Shown: positions 9,033-17,797, counted from the stretch's first letter. The stretch: DNA of 64,000 nucleotides from Thalassococcus_A lentus (GCF_028023555.1 NZ_JAQIOY010000002.1:434001-498000); one strand, 5' to 3'. The notes: generated from the letters alone by a model not told the origin. Translations and numbers: made by a program.

Positions 9033-10331
9033 TCAGACTTCGGGATCGGCCTTTTCGACCGCGTGTCGGATACGGCGGATCATGAACCAAACCAGCAAGA
9101 CGACGGGCACCGTGACCAGCGCTGTCAGCATCCCTTTGGAAATGCCCAGAATGCCCGTAGCCGGATACAAAAGATACCCGGCGAGCGATACGGCGTAGTA
9201 GCTGATCGCCACAACCGAAAGCCCTTCGACGGTGCGTTGCAACCGCAGCTGTGTGTCCGCCCTTTGGTTCATACTTTCCAGCAATTGCTGGTTCTGGGCC
9301 GATCGCTGCACCTCAACTCGGGTCCGAAGCAAATCCCCGGCGCGCATGGCCCTGTCAGCCATTGCCCCCAGACGCCGCTCAGCTGATTTGACTGTCCGCA
9401 TGGCCGGATCAAAGCGGCGCATCATGAATTCAGCAAAGCTTTGCCGGCCCTTAAAGCGTTCTTCGCGCAGAACTGTTGTGCGTTGTTCCACGATGGCCTC
9501 ATAGGCTCCGGTCGCCCCAAAGCGAAAAGACATTTGCGCGGACAGGTTCTCAAGCTCGGCCGATACGGCCAAAAGACTGCGTAACGTGTCCTCTTCGGGG
9601 CCCTGCCTTTGGGTCATGGCTTCCATCAGGCGGGTCAGTTCGGCGTCGATCTCACCCATGCGCGGGCCGATCTCCTTGACCTTGGAGAACCCAAGCATCG
9701 ACATGGCCTTGTATGTCTCGATCTCGCACAGGCGCTGGACAATACGGCCCACACGGCGCTGTTTTACGCCAGGCGCGGTGAAAACAGCAAAGCGCAAATG
9801 TCCTGACGGATCGATCCGAAAATCCCCGGCCACAACGGCATCACTATCCAGAACGCGGCTGACCGCCACGCTTTCGGACACGAGCCAGTCGTCAACGAGT
9901 TCCGACATCCTGTCATCATCAGACTGTTCACTGATGCGCAGCATTGCCGAAGTGATCCGCACGCCCGGCGCTTCATTGAGCCAGTCCTCGGGAAACACTT
10001 CAAAGTCAGCAGGATCAAAGGCCCTTTCACCAAGGCCGCCCAGAAAGACCGTGTAAGTCACAAATTCCGTGTGCTGTTCCCATTTCAGAACGTTTTGCCC
10101 GATCTGACCCGAATAATGGGTTGCCCCCGGCTGCGGATGCGGCGTGCCGTAGCGGTCGAGCAGATCGGTCAAATGTTTGAGATCCAGCGAACGGTCGCGG
10201 CCCGCCGCATTGGTTTCTTTCTTAATCGCAAGATAGATCGCCCGACACGGCGCCGTCAGCGAAGGGAACGGCCGCGCGTGCAGTTCATTTGCCAGCTTAT
10301 AACGTAGGGGGTGATCCTGAATGGGCGGCAT
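9033..10331 (-). CDS. DUF3422 family membrane protein
   Basis: A 432-aa protein matching the alpha/gammaproteobacterial DUF3422 family. It starts HPLRYKLANELHARPFPSL, a strongly conserved opening. The middle is predicted soluble, with a helical, coiled-coil-prone segment rich in Arg, Glu and Gln around residues 220-370. Two transmembrane helices close the protein (VVAISYYAVSLAGYLLY and MLTALVTVPVVLLVWFMI), followed by RRIRHAVEK. The topology (large cytosolic part, C-terminal hairpin in the membrane) resembles magnesium-transporter-like or tether proteins, but no function is established. It is monocistronic. Confidence 0.85.
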   Translation of the reverse strand: MPPIQDHPLRYKLANELHARPFPSLTAPCRAIYLAIKKETNAAGRDRSLDLKHLTDLLDRYGTPHPQPGATHYSGQIGQNVLKWEQHTEFVTYTVFLGGLGERAFDPADFEVFPEDWLNEAPGVRITSAMLRISEQSDDDRMSELVDDWLVSESVAVSRVLDSDAVVAGDFRIDPSGHLRFAVFTAPGVKQRRVGRIVQRLCEIETYKAMSMLGFSKVKEIGPRMGEIDAELTRLMEAMTQRQGPEEDTLRSLLAVSAELENLSAQMSFRFGATGAYEAIVEQRTTVLREERFKGRQSFAEFMMRRFDPAMRTVKSAERRLGAMADRAMRAGDLLRTRVEVQRSAQNQQLLESMNQRADTQLRLQRTVEGLSVVAISYYAVSLAGYLLYPATGILGISKGMLTALVTVPVVLLVWFMIRRIRHAVEKADPEV

Positions 10332-10506
10332 TTCTGCATCCTTTGCGCCAACTCCGTCGCGGACAGGATCGCCGGGACGTGTTATCCGCCAAATTACTCA
10401 TGCCCCACTCGAAGTAAAGAATAAAATTCATTATTTTCAATGATTTACATGGATGCAATGGTATACGGCGGGAAAAAGCCTGAAAAACGGGCAGAAATTC
10501 AAACCC

Positions 10507-10911
10507 TTATGAGCTGGTTGGACTGTAGCGGCTGATCATCGTGTAGTCTTTGCGCGGACCCTGAACGCGCCACGTGCAGGACCAATTGGGCCAACTGTCG
10601 AAATCATAACTGGCATCATATTGGTCGGGATCGCACCAATGCGCGGCCTCTCCGCCTTTTGGTGGCACCTGATGAAAGAACCGCCCATCATCAAAACACA
10701 CCCGCAGATCATGATCCCAAACATAGCTGCGCTCGGCTTGAAAGCGGCCCTGCCCCGGCAGGCTCAGAAACCCGGTTTCCGTATAAACCGCGCCGCCGGC
10801 CTCGGGCGTCCAGACAGCCGTTCCTTCGAACCGGCCCGCGCCGCCGGAATGCTGCCGGATGTCGCGATCGATCCGCCATTCGCCAAAAAAATCGCTCAGT
10901 TCTACCGGCAT
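10507..10911 (-). CDS. DUF6314 family protein
   Basis: A 134-aa soluble protein whose motifs match the DUF6314 family: the opening DFFGEWRIDRDI, GRFEGTAVW, ERSYVWDHDLRVCFDDGRFFH, AAHWCDPDQYDASYDF and the ending WRVQGPRKDYTMISRY. The alternating hydrophobic pattern suggests a small beta-barrel (lipocalin or THAP4-like) that could bind a small ligand, which is inference. No function is known. It is encoded divergently from a small membrane protein at 10978. Confidence 0.7.
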   Translation of the reverse strand: MPVELSDFFGEWRIDRDIRQHSGGAGRFEGTAVWTPEAGGAVYTETGFLSLPGQGRFQAERSYVWDHDLRVCFDDGRFFHQVPPKGGEAAHWCDPDQYDASYDFDSWPNWSCTWRVQGPRKDYTMISRYSPTSS

Positions 10912-10977
10912 TCCAGACTTGCCTCATGGGGGTGCCTTGCCAACATAGACAGAGGCCAAACCAGACGAAAGCCAGCT

Positions 10978-11343
10978 ATGCACAATCAAGGCATCATTCT
11001 TTTCACGCTCACCTTCGTGGCGCTGCCAATTGTGCTGCTGGTTTTGTCGCGTCGCGCTACAAACCGTCTGTTCCGCCGATTGAGCCTGATCAGTTTTGCA
11101 CTCTGGATGCTCGGCCTGATTGCCTTTCTGCTCATCAGCTTCGATTGCACCGGCAACTTTCTCTATGGCTACGATGGGTGCCAAGGCCTGAGCAACACGG
11201 CTGCGAATTTTTTGGTGCCCCGCGCGCTGCTGGCCATGGCTGCAGCCATTTTACTTTATACAATGGCGCTGCTCTGGCTTGGCTGGCAAAGACTGCGGGA
11301 CCGGAAACGCCAAGCGGACTCGCCTTATTCAGGACCAAAGTAA
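10978..11343 (+). CDS. Small three-helix membrane protein, function unknown
   Basis: A 121-aa protein with three clear hydrophobic helices (IILFTLTFVALPIVLLVL, LISFALWMLGLIAFLLI, LLAMAAAILLYTMALLWL). A short loop between helices two and three carries two cysteines (FDCTGN and YDGCQG) that could form a periplasmic disulfide. The ATG at 10978 is the first that begins the hydrophobic stretch; no strong ribosome site is visible. Its 3' end overlaps by 19 bases the 3' end of the convergent secreted-protein gene. I do not recognise the family. Confidence 0.65.
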   Translation: MHNQGIILFTLTFVALPIVLLVLSRRATNRLFRRLSLISFALWMLGLIAFLLISFDCTGNFLYGYDGCQGLSNTAANFLVPRALLAMAAAILLYTMALLWLGWQRLRDRKRQADSPYSGPK

Positions 11344-12185
11344 GGGGCGGGTTTGGTCAGTGCGATGATCGGCTGGCTACGGTCCGCAACGGCGACTTCG
11401 ACGCAGTTTCCCGGCCCGTCCGTGAATTCCCAGACATGTCCTTCACGGGTGTCCAGCGTCATACTCTGCCCGGCGTCCAGCGCGCCAAAACTCTGTCCCA
11501 TGCCATTGTGGTCAATCCAGTACAGGCCGCGATATTCGCCTGAATCGTTGCGGATTGTCAGCGACAGCGCGATCTCTCCATCGATTGATCTGAGATTGCG
11601 GGCGACGAGGCAGACAGGATCCATTTCCGGCTCATCCGGGTCAGAGCCTGTTTGCTCTCCGGCCTCCCAAAGGCTGTCGATCCGGGCGCAATCGTCAATC
11701 ATGCGAACCGCCTGATCTGCAATTCCGTCCATCGGCAAGACGAGCGCGTTTTGCCCCGGCAGATCGTAATAGACCGGACCTCCTTCCGAGAAGATTGACC
11801 AAATGGGATCATTGGTGAACAGCGCCACGTCCACGCCCGAGATCCCGACTTCGGCCAGAGCACCGACAACGGAGCCGTCGCGCTGAAACCGCTCGCCGTT
11901 GTTCGAGGTAAATGTCACGCCTGCCGGTGCACCATCCGTTTGTCCGGACACATCCGAGAACAGGGTCATCATGACGTAGGGCCCGGAATTTCCAATCAGG
12001 CATTCCGCCCGGAACTGCACAGCATCGGTTTCCGGGATGCCGTAGGAAAGCATCAAGAAGGTATCGAACACGTCCTGCTGTACTGAGCGGGTATAGGTCC
12101 AGCTCATGTCGGACTGCCCCGTATTCTGCGCGAACATCGGAGAGGCCATGATCAGGCCGGCGGTCACAAGGGACGGAAATCGCAT
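11325..12185 (-). CDS. Secreted protein with a VHL beta-domain-like C-terminus
   Basis: A 286-aa protein with a signal peptide (cleavage near SPMFAQ, residue 20). Residues 30-190 are unrecognised and contain several cysteines. Residues about 205-280 match the pattern of the von Hippel-Lindau beta domain: a strand with NDSGEYRGLYWIDHNG, then GALDAGQSMTLDT, GHVWEFTDG and NCVEVAV, in the order N-x-S, W-x-D/N-x-x-G, L-x-x-G, GH-x-W-x-F-x-D. Bacterial VHL-like domains are known but poorly understood. AAGGA lies seven bases before the ATG. It is probably periplasmic. The VHL assignment is by eye and should be tested. Confidence 0.75.
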   Translation of the reverse strand: MRFPSLVTAGLIMASPMFAQNTGQSDMSWTYTRSVQQDVFDTFLMLSYGIPETDAVQFRAECLIGNSGPYVMMTLFSDVSGQTDGAPAGVTFTSNNGERFQRDGSVVGALAEVGISGVDVALFTNDPIWSIFSEGGPVYYDLPGQNALVLPMDGIADQAVRMIDDCARIDSLWEAGEQTGSDPDEPEMDPVCLVARNLRSIDGEIALSLTIRNDSGEYRGLYWIDHNGMGQSFGALDAGQSMTLDTREGHVWEFTDGPGNCVEVAVADRSQPIIALTKPAPYFGPE

Positions 12186-12354
12186 GGTCTATTCCTTTGA
12201 AACGTAAATCACTGAACAATGCACGCAGCCTAGGCCAAGGTCAGGCAACCCGCAATCGTTGCTGCGACAGCGGCATCGCTTGCCCTTCCCGGCCACCCTC
12301 CGTATGAGAGGCGCGCGCATTCCTGCTGCCACTGCCGAAGAAAAGGACAGCCCG

Positions 12355-13662
12355 ATGATCCCCCGTTATTCCCGCCCCGACATGGTCGCCATTTGGTCAC
12401 CTGAGACCAAGTTCCGCATCTGGTATGAGATCGAAGCTCATGCCTGTGACGCGCAGGCCAATCTGGGAGTCATCCCGCAGGAAAACGCCGACGCCGTCTG
12501 GAAAGCCAAGGACGTGGAATTCGATGTGGCCCGGATCGACGAAATCGAGGCTGTGACCAAGCATGACGTCATCGCCTTTCTGACGCATCTCGCCGAACAT
12601 GTCGGCAGCGAAGAGGCGCGCTTTGTTCATCAGGGCATGACATCGTCTGATGTTCTGGACACCTGTTTCAACGTGCAGTTGGTGCGCGCCTCGGACATCC
12701 TGATCAAGGGCATCGAAGGCCTGCTGGCAGCGCTCAAAAAGCGGGCTTTGGAACACAAAGACACCGTGCGTATCGGGCGCAGCCACGGCATCCATGCCGA
12801 ACCCACAACCATGGGTCTGACTTTTGCCCGGTTCTACGCCGAAATGGATCGCAACCTGTCTCGGATGCGCGATGCGCGCGCCGAAGTGGCCACCGGCGCA
12901 ATTTCCGGCGCTGTCGGTACCTTTGCCAACATTGATCCGGCTGTCGAAGAGCATGTCTGCGAAAAGATGGGTCTGGTGCCAGAACCGATCAGCACACAGG
13001 TCATCCCACGCGACCGCCACGCAGCGTTTTTCGCCACCTTGGGTGTGATCGCCAGCAGCATCGAGAACATCGCCATCGAAATCCGTCACATGCAGCGCAC
13101 CGAGGTTCTGGAAGCCGCAGAATTTTTCTCGATGGGTCAAAAAGGTTCATCGGCGATGCCGCACAAGAAGAACCCGGTGTTGACCGAGAACCTCACCGGT
13201 CTGGCCCGCCTTGTGCGCATGGCCGTGATCCCGGCGATGGAGAATGTCGCGCTGTGGCACGAGCGGGACATCTCGCACAGCTCCGTTGAACGGATGATTG
13301 GCCCCGATGCCACCGTGACGCTAGATTTTGCCCTGCACCGTCTGACCGGTGTGATCGACAAGCTGCTGGTCTATCCGCAGAACATGCTGGACAACATGAA
13401 CAAGTTCCCAGGTCTGGTGATGTCACAGCGTGTGCTGCTGGCTCTGACTCAGGCCGGCGTCAGCCGCGAAGACGCCTACCGTCTGGTTCAGCGCAACGCC
13501 ATGAAGGTCTGGGATCATCGCACCGATTTCCGCGAGGAGCTGCTGGCCGATGACGAAGTCCGCGCGGCCCTGTCCGAAGAGGAAATCAACGAAAAGTTCG
13601 ATCTGGGCTACCACACCAAGCACGTGGACACGATCTTTGCCCGTGTGTTCGGCGAAGACTAA
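12355..13662 (+). CDS. purB: Adenylosuccinate lyase
   Basis: A 435-aa enzyme of the aspartase/fumarase superfamily that acts twice in purine synthesis, releasing fumarate from SAICAR and from adenylosuccinate in the cytosol. The superfamily signature GSSAMPHKKNP is at residues 264-274 and includes the catalytic serine loop. HQGMTSSDVLDT (around 95-106) and GRSHGIHAEPTT (around 140-151) carry the other active-site residues. AAAGGA precedes the ATG at 12355 with good spacing, and the protein starts IPRYSRPDMVAIWS as in other alphaproteobacteria. Its stop codon overlaps the convergent gene by four bases. Confidence 0.97.
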   Translation: MIPRYSRPDMVAIWSPETKFRIWYEIEAHACDAQANLGVIPQENADAVWKAKDVEFDVARIDEIEAVTKHDVIAFLTHLAEHVGSEEARFVHQGMTSSDVLDTCFNVQLVRASDILIKGIEGLLAALKKRALEHKDTVRIGRSHGIHAEPTTMGLTFARFYAEMDRNLSRMRDARAEVATGAISGAVGTFANIDPAVEEHVCEKMGLVPEPISTQVIPRDRHAAFFATLGVIASSIENIAIEIRHMQRTEVLEAAEFFSMGQKGSSAMPHKKNPVLTENLTGLARLVRMAVIPAMENVALWHERDISHSSVERMIGPDATVTLDFALHRLTGVIDKLLVYPQNMLDNMNKFPGLVMSQRVLLALTQAGVSREDAYRLVQRNAMKVWDHRTDFREELLADDEVRAALSEEEINEKFDLGYHTKHVDTIFARVFGED

Positions 13663-15611
13663 CTGCCCAGCAAGGTAAGCGCACCCACAAGGATCGTGGC
13701 CAGCACAAAGCCGGCCACCTTTTGTGCGTGAAAGACCCATTCCGCAAGGCCATCGTTATGTTCGATGGCCTTGTGCGCTTCTTTCAGCTCGACCAAGGGA
13801 AGCGCGTTTTCAAGCGAATACCAGAACTTCTGCCAGAACCCCTTGAGTTCCTGCGACGCGCTGCGATGGGCCACCACGACCCCGAGGAATACCAAAGCAC
13901 CGAACCAGGCGAGCAGATAAAACGGATAAACGCCATGTCCGATCACCCAAGCTGACAGCCCCAGTTTGAACCTGTCCCATGGCGGAGTGCCCTCAACGGT
14001 GCGGCGATGCTCGTAGCGGGCAAAGCGAACGGCTTTGGCCGCGTTCTCGGCACCAGCCGCCGTCAAGGCTGCGGCCAGTTGTTCATAGGGTTGTGGATCA
14101 TAGCGCTTGCCGTGGTCCGGCTGCGCTTCTTCGATCCATGCGATCAGAGTTTCGGCATCCGCATCGCCCATATTGGCGCTCTGCACCCAAGAGTCCGCGT
14201 TGAGCCCACCGAAACGGTCGTAACGCAAACCCGTCAGATCGGTTTTCAACCAACTGCCATCCTTGCGTTTCCACCCATGCATTTCCGCCTGAAGCACCGG
14301 CGTAGATACATTGCGCAGGATCAGTTCCGCGTCGTTGCCCCAAGTCGGCGCGCCATGGCTGTCGCCGGGCGAAGAGAGCAGCAATTCCACACCAACCTTG
14401 GCGCCAGTCATGTTGATCTTGCCATCAAACCGACTGGCCCCGAATTGCAGGTGGCTGCCGATGTCAGAAGCGGTGAGCGTGATGCCCTTCTGAAAAACAG
14501 AACCTCCCCGCAAGAAAAGAGACCCGCCTAGCTTCATCGCGTCTCCATTGAACGTGTCTTCGAAACGCGATCCAATTGCCGAAATTTGATTCTGAATAGA
14601 AGCGTTCCTCAATACGACCTTGCCACTAAAAACCGCTCCATTTCGCAGCATCAAAGAGCCTCCAATTCGTGCGCTGTCCGCATTTAGTCTCGCGTGAAAA
14701 GTGGAGCCGCTTGCATCGACATCTGAGCCAATTCTAGCATTCAGCAATGACACCTCGCCTGTAAATTGCGCACCGTCTCTCAGGAACAAGGTTTCATTCA
14801 CTTCCAGCCGATTGCCGTCAAAAACGCCTTCAAAAGTTGATGTTGTCGCTGACAGTACCGAGCCAACGGATGCGCTGCGCAACACCACATCGCCTTGGAA
14901 CATTGCCGATCTTCCCAAAAGCATTGAACCACGAACGTGCGTTCTTTCCAGATTCAGCACTTTTTCGAAAGTCGCGCCGAGAGCATCAAAGTTCACGGCA
15001 ACGCTGGCTCCTCTGAAATCTGCGGCGCCCTTGAAATGCCCACTCCAGAGAAAAAGTGACCCGCCAATCTTCAACCGATCTGCTTCTATTCCGCCTTCAA
15101 CGAAAGATTTAACCAAACTAAAAGAGCGAGCAAATCGAGTTTCCCAGAGATGGATGCTTTTCTGAAAGTGACTATCGAGGATGAACAACGCCGGTTTGAT
15201 GTCGAGATAGCTCAGGTTCAGTGTATCGGTTATTTGCGCGCATCTGATTGTGAAACGGTCCCTCGGGCTACGTGCCAGCAAGGCCGGTGTTGTCAGGATG
15301 GCCCGGATAAACTCACCACTGATCTGGCGGTTCTCCGGTACCGGGCCGTCGATCTTGTCGGGTCGGCATTCCAACGGCTCATCTGCAGTGTCGTACCACT
15401 GCAAATTCACCTCGCCCGAATTCAACTCGCAAAGATCATTCCAGATCCATCTCTCCAGATCGGTCCATTGCCAATCGTCTGGCATGGGGATAGCGCAGGC
15501 GACCGGTTCTTCGACGATAACGACAGGGGGATCTTGCTGGGCGTCCGCGCCAAACCGCGAAAATGCGGCCAAGGCAAGAAAGGCCAAAACAAAAAAGCAA
15601 AACTGACGCAT
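13659..15611 (-). CDS. Exported repeat protein with 45-residue beta-helix-like repeats and C-terminal membrane helices
   Basis: A 650-aa protein of unknown function. It has a signal peptide (cleavage near GADAQ, residue 24), an N-terminal domain (WQWTDLERWIWNDL, ISGEFIRAILTTP) and five tandem repeats at residues 182-405. Four repeats are exactly 45 residues and the first is 44, each built on the pattern (I/L/V)GGSLFLRxGAxFxGxVxL followed by ASIGS and FxxxFN. Forty-five is nine pentapeptides, which suggests a right-handed beta-helix like pentapeptide-repeat proteins. A further region is followed by two C-terminal membrane segments (VIGHGVYPFYLLAWFGALVFLGVVV and the last 20 residues). The start at 15611 opens the signal peptide. 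Confidence 0.8.
   Translation of the reverse strand: MRQFCFFVLAFLALAAFSRFGADAQQDPPVVIVEEPVACAIPMPDDWQWTDLERWIWNDLCELNSGEVNLQWYDTADEPLECRPDKIDGPVPENRQISGEFIRAILTTPALLARSPRDRFTIRCAQITDTLNLSYLDIKPALFILDSHFQKSIHLWETRFARSFSLVKSFVEGGIEADRLKIGGSLFLWSGHFKGAADFRGASVAVNFDALGATFEKVLNLERTHVRGSMLLGRSAMFQGDVVLRSASVGSVLSATTSTFEGVFDGNRLEVNETLFLRDGAQFTGEVSLLNARIGSDVDASGSTFHARLNADSARIGGSLMLRNGAVFSGKVVLRNASIQNQISAIGSRFEDTFNGDAMKLGGSLFLRGGSVFQKGITLTASDIGSHLQFGASRFDGKINMTGAKVGVELLLSSPGDSHGAPTWGNDAELILRNVSTPVLQAEMHGWKRKDGSWLKTDLTGLRYDRFGGLNADSWVQSANMGDADAETLIAWIEEAQPDHGKRYDPQPYEQLAAALTAAGAENAAKAVRFARYEHRRTVEGTPPWDRFKLGLSAWVIGHGVYPFYLLAWFGALVFLGVVVAHRSASQELKGFWQKFWYSLENALPLVELKEAHKAIEHNDGLAEWVFHAQKVAGFVLATILVGALTLLGS
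14397..15068 (-). repeat. Five in-frame ~135-bp coding repeats
   Basis: This stretch encodes residues 182-405 of the exported repeat protein, as units of 44, 45, 45, 45 and 45 residues. The unit starts are residues 182, 226, 271, 316 and 361. Protein similarity between units is strong at structural positions, while the DNA has diverged, so the array is old and not a recent slippage product. Confidence 0.8.
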
Positions 15612-15718
15612 GAAGATTCTCGATTGAAATGATTTCACCCATACAATCTTAACGAGCACCCCTCTGTCCAGCTTTTGTGCGTCGGCGCATTGCCGCTTGG
15701 AACACGACATCAAAAATT

Positions 15719-15746
15719 TTGACCGAATTGCAACCTGTGCTAGTAT
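15719..15746 (+). promoter_or_regulatory. Sigma-70-type promoter of the small secreted protein gene
   Basis: TTGACC and TAGTAT are separated by 16 bases, giving a good -35/-10 pair. The predicted start of transcription is about 20 bases before the ATG at 15773, leaving a short leader with a perfect AGGAGG. This suggests strong expression of the 52-aa product. Confidence 0.6.
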
Positions 15747-15772
15747 TCAAGTTGTTCAACAGGAGGACTGAA

Positions 15773-15931
15773 ATGAAATTCAAGATGCTTCTGACGACCG
15801 CGGCGCTGGTACTGGCGCCCGCATTCGCGGCAAACGCGGCCTGTTCTGGCCATGAGAAACAAGTCATGAGCTGCGCAGAAGGCTCAGTCTATGATGCCGA
15901 AACTGGCAGCTGCAAGGTCATGTCCAGCTAA
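15773..15931 (+). CDS. 52-aa secreted cysteine-containing protein
   Basis: A very small exported protein: signal peptide to about residue 22 (cleavage near AANAA), leaving a 30-residue mature peptide with three cysteines, two of them in the motif C-AEGSVYDAETGS-C. Those two resemble the last part of a chitin-binding/peritrophin-like module and could form a disulfide. The gene has AGGAGG, ideal spacing, a good promoter and its own terminator, so high expression is likely. The TPR protein encoded next carries the same motif (C-EEGLIWDADLGE-C). The function is unknown. Confidence 0.8.
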   Translation: MKFKMLLTTAALVLAPAFAANAACSGHEKQVMSCAEGSVYDAETGSCKVMSS

Positions 15932-15958
15932 GATCTCTACGCACGTACCCAAGACACT

Positions 15959-15983
15959 GGCGGCCCGCAGTGGCCGCCTTTTT
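15959..15983 (+). terminator. Rho-independent terminator
   Basis: GGCGGCC/GGCCGCC with a 6-base loop, followed by TTTTT. It lies 27 bases after the 52-aa gene and insulates it from the TPR gene. Confidence 0.92.
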
Positions 15984-16026
15984 CGTTTGTCCTATCTATG
16001 CAAAACACAACTCGTCAGGAGAGATC

Positions 16027-16569
16027 ATGCGATTTTCACCCGTTTCAGCCGTTTGTCTCAGCCTCATGCTGCCCCTGCCCGCCCTGGCCGCAGGCACCGA
16101 GACCGAAGCGCCGCCCAAGCCATCCCCAACCACGCAAGAGTGCGAAGAAGGTTTGATCTGGGATGCTGATCTGGGTGAATGCACAGCGCCCAAGGATACG
16201 AGGCTGAACGACAAGACCCGGATGCTGGCCGTTCGGGAACTGGCCTACGCCGGCCGGGCCGCCGAAGCGCGGTCCGTTCTGGACAGCCTGCAAGACCAAG
16301 GATCCGATCTGGCGCTCACATACCGCGGGTTCGTTGCCCGCACACTTGGCCAAACCGCCGAAGCCGAGCTTTGGTATCAAAGGGCGCTGGCGGCCAATCC
16401 CAACAACCTTCTGGCACGCAGTTATATGGGTCAGGGTTATGTGGAACAGGGCGAAATCCAGCTCGCACGGCTGCAACTGACGCAGATCCGCACCCGAGGC
16501 GGCCGGGGTAGCTGGGCCGAAATTTCGCTGCGTATGGCCATCGAGCGCGGACGCGGTTTTTCTTACTGA
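16027..16569 (+). CDS. Secreted TPR protein with N-terminal cysteine motif
   Basis: A 180-aa exported protein. A signal peptide (cleavage near PALAAG, residue 21) leads to a Thr/Pro-rich linker, then C-EEGLIWDADLGE-C, the same motif as in the neighbouring 52-aa protein. Residues 65-165 form about three tetratricopeptide repeats (ELAYAGRAAEARSVLDSL, GQTAEAELWYQRALAANPNN, GYVEQGEIQLARLQL), which normally mediate protein contacts. AGGAG lies six bases before the ATG. It probably works in the periplasm as an assembly or scaffold factor, which is inferred from fold alone. Confidence 0.85.
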   Translation: MRFSPVSAVCLSLMLPLPALAAGTETEAPPKPSPTTQECEEGLIWDADLGECTAPKDTRLNDKTRMLAVRELAYAGRAAEARSVLDSLQDQGSDLALTYRGFVARTLGQTAEAELWYQRALAANPNNLLARSYMGQGYVEQGEIQLARLQLTQIRTRGGRGSWAEISLRMAIERGRGFSY

Positions 16570-16643
16570 CGGCGGTGCGCCCTTAACTGGTGGGTAACCT
16601 TGAACCGATAGGTCTGACGGTATGCCACCGGGAACACCCTTGA

Positions 16644-17717
16644 ATGTCTAATCTGATTGCTGCCCCGGCCGCTGTCGCGGCCCTGCCCGACCATCGACCG
16701 ACTGGCAGGCCTGATGCGCTTTCGCGCAAATCCAAGGCTGCGATTATCGTGCAGTTCTTGCTTAACGAAGGCGCGGATATTCCTTTGTCTGCTTTGCCCG
16801 AGGACCAGCAGGCGGAGCTGACACTGCTGCTGGGCAACATGCGCTATGTGGACCGCGAAACACTGAACACCGTGGTGGCCGAATTTGCCGATGAACTCGA
16901 CAGTGTTGCCATGGCCTTTCCCGGTGACATAGCCGGTGCGCTCAGCGCACTTGATGGCAAGATCAATCCCCACACCGCAGCCCGCCTGCGAAAAGAGGCC
17001 GGTGTACGCCAGACCGGCGATCCGTGGGTCCGCATAAGCGCGTTGCCGCCCGAGCGGCTGATCACATTGGTGCAAAGCGAAAGCACCGAAGTGGCCGCCG
17101 TCATGATGTCCAAAATCCACGTGGCCAAGGCGGCGGAGGTTTTGGGAAAACTGCCCGGAGACAGGGCGCGCAGAATATCCTATGCGGTGTCGTTGACCAC
17201 CGGCGTTACCCCGGATGCCGTCGAACGCATTGGCCTAAGCCTAGCCGCGCAGCTGGACGCCGAACCAATCAAGGCCTTTGCGGCCAAACCCGATGAACGT
17301 CTCGGCGCCATCCTCAACTATTCGCCCTCCAACACCCGCGACGAACTGCTGTCGGGACTGGAAGAACAGGACCGCGATTTCGCCGAAGCGGTTCGCAAGG
17401 CTATCTTTACGTTTGCCAACATTCCCGATCGCCTCAACCCGATCGATGTGCCCAAAATCCTGCGTGACGTTCCACAGGATGTTCTGGCCACCGCCCTTGC
17501 AGCGGCAACCAGCGAAGATGATCAGCGCGCGGCAGGCTTTATCACGGAAAACATCTCCAAACGAATGGCCGCCAGCCTGCAAGAAGAGGTGGAAAACCGC
17601 GGCACCGTCAAGGCCAAGGCTGGCGAAGCGGCCATGACCGAGGTCATTGATGCCATTCGTACATTGGTCACCTCGGGCGAGATTACGCTGCGCTCGGAGG
17701 ACGAAGACGACGGCTGA
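16644..17717 (+). CDS. FliG-like flagellar motor switch paralogue (orphan)
   Basis: A 357-aa protein with the layout of FliG: N-domain (SKAAIIVQFLLNEGADIPL), middle domain (LVQSESTEVAAVMMSKIHVAKAAEVLGKLP) and C-domain (FANIPDRLNPIDVPKILRDV, then ENISKRMAASLQEEVENRG and ending GEITL). In the motor FliG couples the C-ring to MotA. Here the family's charged torque-helix region is only loosely kept, and no other flagellar gene is nearby. It may be a second FliG with a regulatory or non-motor role. It precedes a lipid acyltransferase gene on the same strand by about 80 bases. Confidence 0.75.
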   Translation: MSNLIAAPAAVAALPDHRPTGRPDALSRKSKAAIIVQFLLNEGADIPLSALPEDQQAELTLLLGNMRYVDRETLNTVVAEFADELDSVAMAFPGDIAGALSALDGKINPHTAARLRKEAGVRQTGDPWVRISALPPERLITLVQSESTEVAAVMMSKIHVAKAAEVLGKLPGDRARRISYAVSLTTGVTPDAVERIGLSLAAQLDAEPIKAFAAKPDERLGAILNYSPSNTRDELLSGLEEQDRDFAEAVRKAIFTFANIPDRLNPIDVPKILRDVPQDVLATALAAATSEDDQRAAGFITENISKRMAASLQEEVENRGTVKAKAGEAAMTEVIDAIRTLVTSGEITLRSEDEDDG

Positions 17718-17797
17718 CGCCCTCTGCATGCTTGCGCATTCAGCCGGGCTTTCATAAATCTGACGGACCGAACCCAGCCCGTGAAAGCGTCCAATCC

